Shown here piece after piece: positions 9,895-16,440 of a stretch of 20,196 nucleotides of DNA. The DNA is from Chromera velia (taxonomy: Eukaryota; Sar; Chromeraceae). Position 1 is the stretch's first letter. Each line of letters opens with the position of its first letter. The stretch covers positions 1 to 20,196 of the forward strand of contig JAHBMJ010002316.1 in assembly GCA_018398765.1 (NCBI GenBank). Direction: 5' to 3'. The notes under the pieces were generated by a model, which did no database searches, had not been told where the DNA came from, and worked only from the letters and a program-made list of their open reading frames with translations. A program made the translations under genes and the position numbers.

Positions 9895-10017
9895 ACTCTC
9901 TGGACCCGCGGACCAGAAATGGGACGCCGCTCCAGCTTCGTGCGCCCGCACGTCGGCATGCAGCATCTCCTCAAGCCCTGACGTCGCCAGGAGCCTGCAT
10001 GAGGTTGTTTCTCTCTA
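9895..10017 (+). repeat. Repeat D, copy 1 (outside the element)
   Basis: About 120 bp matching 12799-12922 in the same orientation. The core (GGACCCGCGGACCAGAAATG onward through GCACGTCGG) is identical. There is a 3-bp indel after CGTCGG, a few substitutions, and a weaker match over the last 20 bp (TTTCTCTCT). This copy ends about 40 bp before the proposed left end of the retrotransposon. It may be a remnant of a related element. Confidence 0.85.
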
Positions 10018-10057
10018 CTATGCAACTTTCCGGGGCCATCATGTCCATAGTACCCTC

Positions 10058-10292
10058 CATTCCAACTCGTACGCGTCAATCTGAGATCGGCTTTAGCCTA
10101 GTAGACAGAGGGACCCGTTAGATTAGCGTCTTGGCAGAGGGTACCTCTGACAAGCCGCAGGGACGGCACTAGAAAGTCACAAGCGCTAAGGCCGCTCTAT
10201 TCTAGAGCTAGACAGCATTGCGCTGAGCTTCTAGCTTTGCTATCCAGCTCATGCTTCTTTTAGCAGCCGTCCTGAGGATCTTACGGCTCCCA
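10058..10292 (+). repeat. Split direct repeat B, outer copy (left end)
   Basis: 235 bp matching 10706-10940 with no indels and about eight substitutions by eye, all transitions. It begins CATTCCAACTCG and ends GGCTCCCA. It can fold extensively. CAGAGG-gta-CCTCTG and GCTCTA-ttc-TAGAGC are short hairpins, CGGCTT pairs with AAGCCG around the first, and AGCTAGA pairs with TCTAGCT. No ORF is shared in a meaningful way. Confidence 0.93.
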
Positions 10293-10311
10293 CACCGTGA
10301 TAAGATCCTCA
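10273..10311. terminator. 11-bp inverted repeat at inner edge of B copy 1
   Basis: TGAGGATCTTA (10273-10283) is exactly complementary to TAAGATCCTCA (10301-10311), with an inner CGG/CCG pairing. The left arm is inside repeat B and the right arm is in the unique spacer. The inner B copy (10706-10940) lacks the partner arm. A role as transcript end or replication structure is only a guess. Confidence 0.5.
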
Positions 10312-10450
10312 AACAAACAGCTCTTACTCGATAGCCCTTGCTAACCAGTACGGAATGGTCCTTCCTCATTGTATGAGTTCACCACCCGAGTAGTTAAACA
10401 AGTAAAAACTGCAAGGGTTCTCGATTCAAGAACAGCGGTGGGAGGGTGGG
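10293..10450. other. Unique spacer between outer B and inner C
   Basis: 158 bp present only once in the window. In the split-repeat model this lies between A2 and B2 of the terminal block. On the minus strand the frame continuing from the repeat C ORF stays open across much of it apart from UAG codons. I see no gene that I would call. Confidence 0.6.
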
Positions 10451-10708
10451 TTCCGATTTGGAATCGACGGAACTAGACGAGAGGGGGTGGTTCTTTTTTC
10501 TCCCTCTCTTTTGACCTGAGTGAACTTCCTTCTTCAAAGTGTTTCGCTTCTAGAAAAATTCTTTTGATCTTTTTCTTTGAAAGCGAACTCGGAGACGGTC
10601 GGACCCCTGAAGGTCTGGGGCTGGCTAGATATGGGCGGCCGTAGCGATCCCGATTTCCTATCATCGGAATGCACAGCGACGTGCCGCAAGCTAATCTTTG
10701 CTTCTCAT
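10451..10708 (+). repeat. Split direct repeat C, inner copy
   Basis: 258 bp matching 18890-19147 with no indels and about five substitutions by eye. It begins TTCCGATTTGGAATCG and ends TTTGCTTCTCAT. The terminal CAT is shared with the start of the inner B copy, so C and B overlap by 3 bp. Internal pairing includes GAGAGGG with CCCTCTC. A minus-strand ORF of 63 codons runs through it. Confidence 0.94.
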
Positions 10709-10940
10709 TCCAACTCGTACACGTTAATCTGAGATCGGCTTTAGCTTAGTAGACAGAGGGACCCGCTAGATTAGCGTCTTGGCAGAGGGTACCTCTGACA
10801 AGCCGCAGGGACGGCGCTAGAAAGTCGTAAGCGCTAAGGCCGCTCTATTCTAGAGCTAGACAGCATTGCGCTGAGCTTCTAGCTTTGCTATCCAGCTCAT
10901 GCTTCTTTTAGCAGCCGTCCTGAGGATCCTACGGCTCCCA
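10706..10940 (+). repeat. Split direct repeat B, inner copy
   Basis: The second copy of repeat B, directly abutting C. In this copy CGCTA-gat-TAGCG is a perfect 5-bp stem. The outer copy has CGTTA-gat-TAGCG, which keeps a G-U pair, so this difference preserves pairing. The C/B junction here has exactly the sequence expected if the two element ends were joined in a circle at CAT. Confidence 0.93.
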
Positions 10941-11358
10941 GTCTGAGGCGGGTTCCCAGTCTGAAAGAGAAAATGGTCTAACAGACAATGTACAAGCTTG
11001 AATTGACGTTTAATTCTTAAGCGACAATTCTAACGGCTTGCAACGGCTGTGGATCGGTGTCTCTAGATGTCGCATCAGACGTGTTCGAGTCTTGAATGCA
11101 GATGTGTGACTTTCTCTGTCGGTGACTGCCTGCGAGGTGAAGTGCACGGAAGTGTATGCCAGTGCTGGCGACGTGGACAGTACACATAGCGGCACACGTA
11201 CCGCAGCTCCACCCGACGGCGCTCACTTTGGTCTCTGTACGACCAAACCATACCAAACCACAAAATTTGACGGTGTAGGCAGTTCCAGCAGCCTGGGTGC
11301 TCAACATGTGGTTCTACCTTTTGCTTCGGGGATCGGTGATCGAGCGAGCTCCCAGCTT
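10941..11358. other. Non-coding spacer downstream of the recombinase
   Basis: It lies between inner repeat B and the TGA of the recombinase ORF (minus strand), so it is probably its 3' untranslated region. It holds small duplications: CCCAGTCTGA twice at about 10937-10965 and ACCAAACCA twice at about 11241-11260. Open frames here are under 120 codons and show no domain. Confidence 0.5.
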
Positions 11359-12387
11359 TCAGAAGCGCGCAATGAGCTCTCGGATCTTTTGGGGTCTGAC
11401 CCCAATGTATGCGGCATCGCTGGGGGCTCCCTTGCCTCTGGCTCCGCTGCTCATGCTCTGATGTCCTAGAATGTCGGCGATAAGGTCTGGTGCCTCCGTC
11501 AACTCATAAAGTCTCGTTGCCCCGCCCTTTCGTAAACAGTACACAGACTTCTTGTCTGCGTGGGGGAGGGCTGCAAGCACCCTCGCTTTCCAGACTTTTT
11601 GGAATGTGTCATTTCTGAGAGGGCCTCTACTTGGGAGTGCCCAGGTTCTGCGCTCGGCATCCCATGGCCGAAACAATGCTCCTCCATCATCTGGCGGCCC
11701 ATGCCTCATGAACCGGTAGATCACGTCTCCCAGAGCGAGGAAGCGGCCTCTTCTTGGCAGGTAGAGGAACTGTCCTCTGCCAAATTGGTCCGACTTTTGC
11801 CTGAGGATGTCAAGATCCCATCCGATCCACCTACCAGACTGACTGTCATGCGCCGGCCTGATGTGCATGTGTGTGATGGTACGAATGTCCGCGAATCGTT
11901 TGCAGGCGAAGAAACATAGAACTGCGATGGCTTGGTCTCGCAGAACGGTGGGATGGAATTTTTCGGGGTCGGCTGATGGGGCGGTGGAGAACCATTTCTC
12001 GAATACTCTCTTGCACTCGTCGGGCGTTAGTGGAACTGTCGAGCGTGATACTCTTCGCCCCAGGCCTTTGCGGAGTCCCAACTAGAAATAGTGGAGGGAC
12101 GGATCATCCAACGGCGGGGGTGAATGTCCTTCTGTTCTGTGTAGCCACATGAGTGCGGCTCTGAGTGTCCGGTAGAGGCTGAGGGGGCGCCCTGCAATGC
12201 TTGCGAAGATGACCTTGACTTTATTGGTGGAGTCACACGGAAGGAGCTCGCCCGGGCGTCCTTCCAATGACCTGACCATGCGAATGGCGGCTCTGTACGA
12301 TGCAATGGTGGAAGGCGCCAGTGCATTTCCCTCAATTGATGCTGCGCGGTGCAGGAGTGGCTGGTTGGCTGTCTGTTCCTGCGCCAT
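11359..12387 (-). CDS. Tyrosine recombinase of the retrotransposon, one in-frame UAG
   Basis: Cuts and rejoins DNA through a 3'-phosphotyrosine to integrate the circular cDNA. The ORF starts at ATG 12387 (A at -3, upstream in-frame stop) and is open to TGA at 11359 except for one UAG at 12084-12082 (codon 102). Before it is an N-terminal core-binding, SAM-like helical domain (APSTIASYRAAIRMVRSL). After it is the catalytic domain, with Arg at codon 164 (CKRFADIRT), Lys at about 198 (LRQKSDQ), the YCLRKGGAT box with Arg at 286, LGHQS with His at about 309, and the nucleophile Tyr at 327 (AAYIG). The usual His of the H-x-x-R box is Tyr here. The length of about 342 codons is normal. It is encoded opposite to RT/RNase H. 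The stop falls between the two domains, so it could be a nonsense mutation, a readthrough site or a reassigned codon. Confidence 0.9.
12082..12084 (-). other. In-frame UAG between recombinase domains
   Basis: The minus-strand codons are TAT TTC TAG TTG GGA. The same frame is open for 101 codons before and 240 after. It sits where the core-binding domain ends and the catalytic domain begins. Confidence 0.85.
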
Positions 12388-13120
12388 GCTTCTCTACCCT
12401 TTAAGCGAATATATTCGTGACCATCTGTGGGTTGCCAACGGGTTTTGTAGGCGTTGCGAGCCTATGTATATGTGCTCCCGTGCATTGCAGTGTTGCAATG
12501 AAAAAGAAGACAGATCTTTATGAGATCCTTCGCCTACATCTGTAGATATCAGCGTGTGCACAGCTTATAGCAAGGTATCTATGTTGCTCGCAGAGAGAAC
12601 GACCTCACCCTATGAAGTTCTTTCACGGAGAAACAGTGAGAGACTTTACATGCATGTATGCTGCATGCAAGCTTGGCGGAGCAATTAAAAAACATGCATG
12701 CAGAATTCGCGCGTGGCGCGCGTGCCACAGGCAAAAAAACTTTGCGCCACAATTCATGTGCTGCATGCGACAAAGGTCAGACAAGCACCGTCGTAATTAC
12801 TCTCAGGACCCGCGGACCAGAAATGGGACGCCGCTCCAGCTTCGTGCGCCCGCACGTCGGTAGCATCTCCTCGAGCCCTGACGTCGTCAGGAGCCTGAGG
12901 TCTGGGCGGTGTTTCTCTCTCTCATACATATATACGTCAGACCAATGATTCGTGTTGGGTTCTTTCGATGCAGCCCTTATTCAACTGGCAATGATTGTAT
13001 CTAGTAGCTTGTCTCATTGAGAGTGTGAGACGGCGCGCTCCTACTGCATGGTTGCGTCCTGTCAGTGCGCTTCTATATTTACGACAGTCACGTGTGAAAC
13101 GCCGTCTCCTTTTTGTTGAC
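12388..13120. promoter_or_regulatory. Shared upstream region of divergent recombinase and RT ORFs
   Basis: The minus-strand recombinase and plus-strand RT/RNase H both start from this interval, so it must hold promoters for both or a bidirectional one. It contains a 7-bp hairpin (CATTGCA-gtgt-TGCAATG, 12483-12500), several GCATGC/CATGCATG palindromic words at 12647-12708, repeat D copy 2 (12799-12922), and a TATA-like ATACATATATAC at 12924-12935, about 190 bp before the RT ATG. Promoter activity is inferred from position only. Confidence 0.5.
12799..12922 (+). repeat. Repeat D, copy 2 (inside the element)
   Basis: The same repeat as 9895-10017, here placed between the divergent recombinase and RT ORFs and just upstream of the TATA-like site. 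It includes the near-palindrome CTGACGTCGTCAG. Its location suggests a promoter or enhancer role, while the outside copy suggests that it also moves or persists independently. Confidence 0.85.
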
Positions 13121-15322
13121 ATGAGCCTTGAGGCGATTCTGGTTTGTCTGTGTTCTGTGATGGCTGGGAGTCACTCTGTCGGTACTACAGCGTGGGGGCC
13201 TCCTGACTGGCATATTCCTGCCTGTGTGGTGTCGCCTCCTGCTGACTATCCCAGTGCAGGGCCTATACCCAAGGCCCATTACCTTTCTGCAGAGGCTGCG
13301 GCGGCTGCTGGGTTCCCTCAGCATTCCGTTGGGGTGCTCGAGAATGGGTTGCTTTTCCCGCTGCTGTATTGGCCTCCAAGAGAGGATCTGGAGAACTACA
13401 GCAGCATCCTGGCACCAGAACACCGTGAATCTATTCTTGCTGAGCTCAACCGGTTGGAGGCTGAAGGCCGTATCGAAAAAGTCAGCTACAAGCCGTGGCT
13501 GCTTACTCCTCTCGGTTTCGTAGTGAAAGGCGCTAAGAAGCGCATTATCTTTGATGCGACAGCGTCAGGGCTAAATGCTGCCTGTCGTGTTCCTTCCTTT
13601 CAGTTCCCCAAACACACCGAGCTCCTTCGCTATGTACCTCGAAATGGGTGGATGGTGAAGATCGACTACCAAGACGGATTCTTTCACCTGCCCATCCATC
13701 CCGATCATGTCCCCCTGCTAGGTTTCCGTCACCCGTTCTCTGGGGAATTCTATGTGTATCGGGCCCTTCCTTTTGGGACTTCCATCGGGCCATACATGTT
13801 TCAGGGGTTTGCGGAGCTTTCTATGAAAGCTCTGCCTGAGAGCTTTGGGGTGCGTCCGAAGCCGTACCTGGATGATACAATGACCGCCGCGCTTCGAAAA
13901 AAAATAGCAGCAAGGAAAAAGGCGACGTTGGTGACGTGCATGAAGGCTCTGTTCTGGCTTGTGCATCCTGAGAAGCAGGAGGGCCCAGCACAACAGCTCG
14001 ATTTTATTGGCCTGGGAATTGACACCGTCAGACTTTGTTTGTTTATCCCTGAGCGAAAGGCAAGCAAGTGGGGGGTTTTGCTCAACGCTGCTCTGTCTGA
14101 GGCTCCTACTTGGCAAGAGATTGCTACTCTCATCGGAAAGTTGTCATTCCTCTTGCCTTTGTGGAGGGAGGGGGGCTTGCACTTGCGTCCCCTTTGGTAT
14201 CGTCTCTCCTCCTTAGAAAGAAATCCGCGGTTGTAGAAGCTCACCCGCAATGCGCCCGCAGTGTTGTCTCAAGCCATGAGAGATGGGCTTGAGCAATGGA
14301 AGAGGCCTCTGACCGACCGGGGTTTCTCCGGAGCGCCCCTGCTATCTATCGATAGACCTGAAGAGGGTGGTGGCTTGGCTATCTGGCAGGACGCCTGCAC
14401 TCAGGCGCTGCTCCCTATGAACGAGGGAAAAACGATTGCCACTGACGCTTCTCGAAGTGGAGGGGGGATCGTCTACCCCCGGCCTGGAGCTCATGGGCTG
14501 GAAGCGTATGCGTATGCCTTTTCGGACTCGTTAGCTTTTGACACCTCGAACACTTATGAGATGTACACGGCTGTCGATGGCGTGTCAAAATTGGGAAGAC
14601 ACAGTTTTGGCAGCTCGTTGCCTTGTCGTGTGCGGGTATTGACAGACAACCAGACTACGGTCAGCTTGATCAACAAGGGCTGGGGGTCCTCCGACCATCT
14701 TTGTAAATTGCGCACAAAGTTGTTTTCCATTGAGAAGGAGTACAACCTCAATGTCGCTGCTCGACATATTCCCGGCGCGCTAAACTTGCTTGCCGATGCT
14801 TTGTCCCGATTTTGGACGCCTCTGTATCGTAGCAGACGCGTTACTCCCTTTACGTTGGGAGCGCTTCGACGGCACGATGATGCATTTGGCAGTGTCACGA
14901 CTGATCGGGACATATTTACATTCACGCATCCTGAAGAGTGGGCGAAAGGTAGTGTAAATTACTTGAAGGGATATATGAGGTCACCCCATGCTTTGCTTTG
15001 GCTCCCTTCTCCGGAGTCATTAGCCGGCGTGTTGCGGCTTTTCACCCAAAGCCCGCCTCCTGAAGGATCACATTTCTTGTTAGTGCCCCGATGTACGCGT
15101 GTATTCTGGTACACCACTGTTCAAGAGTTGTGTGCTTCGTCTTCAACTGCTAAGCAGTCGAGGATTCCAGCCTATGAAATGTACTTTCGGCAGGTAACGA
15201 CGGCTGAATGGGCCCCGGCGTGGGAGAATTTGTGTGTTCAGTGGCCGCATGTGGCTTTCTGTCAGCCAAGAGCGCCGCCTATTCGGAGTGACATTGACTG
15301 GACCTTGGTTAGGCCTATATAG
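13121..15322 (+). CDS. Reverse transcriptase / RNase H polyprotein, one in-frame UAG
   Basis: Copies the element RNA into DNA and removes the RNA strand. The likely start is ATG 13121; the frame is open from about 12995. RT motifs: LTPLGFVVKG then RIIFDAT; motif A KIDYQDGFFHLPIHP (Asp at about codon 182); motif B ALPFGTSIGPYMFQ; motif C YLDD (codons 249-252). One UAG (14234-14236, codon 372) follows the RT thumb region, and the same frame continues. RNase H residues are TDAS (Asp 442), NTYEMY (Glu 480), TDNQ (Asp 509) and ADALSRF (Asp 559), a complete DEDD set. About 170 residues follow with no recognisable methyltransferase motif, unlike DIRS1. It ends UAG at 15320, with UAA 27 bases later. 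The closest family by motif is the DIRS/PAT/kangaroo RT. It runs opposite to recombinase and gag. Confidence 0.92.
14234..14236 (+). other. In-frame UAG between RT and RNase H
   Basis: The codon series around it is CGG TTG TAG AAG CTC. Frame and protein similarity continue on both sides with no shift. One base change from CAG (Gln) or TGG (Trp) would explain it as a nonsense mutation. It may alternatively be read through. The context is not the well-known CARYYA readthrough context. Confidence 0.85.
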
Positions 15323-16440
15323 TGTACAGTGTACTGCCTGATTTTAAGTTAATCAGCTTTTAACTTGAAGTAAATCTACTTTAGTCTTGGCAGTCACTGT
15401 GATTGGACAGTAAAGAGATGCATAAGTTATAAGGAGCTGACTTAACTGAGCCGAACTCATATTTTATTTCACCAATTCTCATGAGATAACATTAAAGTCT
15501 TTTAATCGTTGAGGCCAAAGTTAGGCCTTTAGGACTTTTTAGCTTTATTTCCGTATTTTTTCTAAATACGGTCAATACTTATGAATAAATAAATTTAGGG
15601 TTTGTAGAATCGCCAGTGCACGAGCACTACTCGACATACTAATTCGCGTTTTAGTATGAGAAGACTTATGCTATCACTGCTATGAAGATTTAGTAGCACA
15701 TGCATACTTCTAGGCATGCTTTTTAGGTTGATTCAAATTTAAAACACATTTTTTACAGTGTTTTACAATTTGAATGAATCTCTTTAAATTATGAAATTTA
15801 AATTCAATAGTAATTTAGATGGAGTGATGTAAGCATCTGCTTTCAGTTAGTGGTTATAGACTGGTGTGAGAGGAACCGATTCTCTGGCATTCTCTTGCAG
15901 CAAAGTCGTGAAACCATCAAAATGAGACAGAACAGACTGTCTGGCTGAGTGCCTGGGGCACGCCTTGATCACATATTGTCAATGAGCATTGATCGTGTAG
16001 TGTCTGCTGTGCGCATCCTCTGTGAGTGATTACGCTGCTGCTCGGCATCTCCTAGGACCATTAGGACAGGATTTGTTCGACCTGATTGAATCATACATAC
16101 ACAATTGGGGGGTTCTGTTTCTGAATCAGGGATCATTTCGAAACCCTTCTTGACTTGTCGACGCGCTCAGTGACATACACTGGTAGTGACTGACAGTGTG
16201 TCAACCTTTTACGCATCCTGTACCAACAACAAAGTTTATCTCAGCAGGGGCCCTTTTCCCATGTGCTCGATGGAGAGAAAAGAAACAAGACCCCTTAGCA
16301 AAAAGGGGGGGAGAACGAGAGGGAGAACGGTCTGTCTGGAGTGCCAGACTGACAGACTGCCCGTCCATGCGAGGTGCCTTTGTACATCCTCCTCGCTGCC
16401 CCCCTGTGTTCACCCCCCCCCCTCTCTCTTCTTCTCACCC
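15323..16440. other. AT-rich spacer between converging RT/RNase H and gag ORFs
   Basis: Just over 1.1 kb with no usable ORF. The first 500 bp are AT-rich and contain a series of hairpins (separate entry). The rest is mixed sequence leading to the gag stop. It must contain the 3' ends of both converging transcripts. Confidence 0.65.
15346..15802. repeat. Run of seven hairpins
   Basis: Hairpins: 15346-15366 (AAGTTAA/TTAACTT); 15494-15538 (AAAGTC/GACTTT with inner AGGCC/GGCCT); 15551-15571 (CCGTATTT/AAATACGG, 5-nt loop); 15615-15628 (AGTGC/GCACT); 15635-15658 (CATACTAA/TTAGTATG, 8-nt loop); 15732-15774 (16 pairs with one bulge, 10-nt loop); 15783-15802 (TTTAAATT/AATTTAAA, 4-nt loop). Low complexity makes some short stems likely by chance, but the 16-pair stem and the regular series do not look accidental. 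Confidence 0.7.

Noticed and set aside
10058..10292. Repeat B as a tRNA or other known RNA gene
   Set aside because: It folds well, but there is no tRNA-like A/B box arrangement, anticodon arm or acceptor stem, and no resemblance that I recognise to 5S, U snRNA or SRP RNA.
10473..10664. 63-codon ORF present in both C repeats as a conserved small protein
   Set aside because: Both copies are nearly identical DNA, so conservation of the ORF carries no information on selection, and some differences change amino acids. I kept it only as a possible gag leader exon.
11122..12085. Plus-strand open frames opposite the recombinase
   Set aside because: They are shadows of the recombinase reading frame, with no domain of their own.
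14261..15322. RNase H part as a separate gene starting after the UAG
   Set aside because: The same frame is continuous across the stop, there is no ATG until well inside the linker (14276), and RT plus RNase H in one ORF is normal for the family.
15590..15602. TTTAGGG as an interstitial telomere repeat
   Set aside because: Only one unit is present; a single heptamer is expected by chance in AT-rich DNA.
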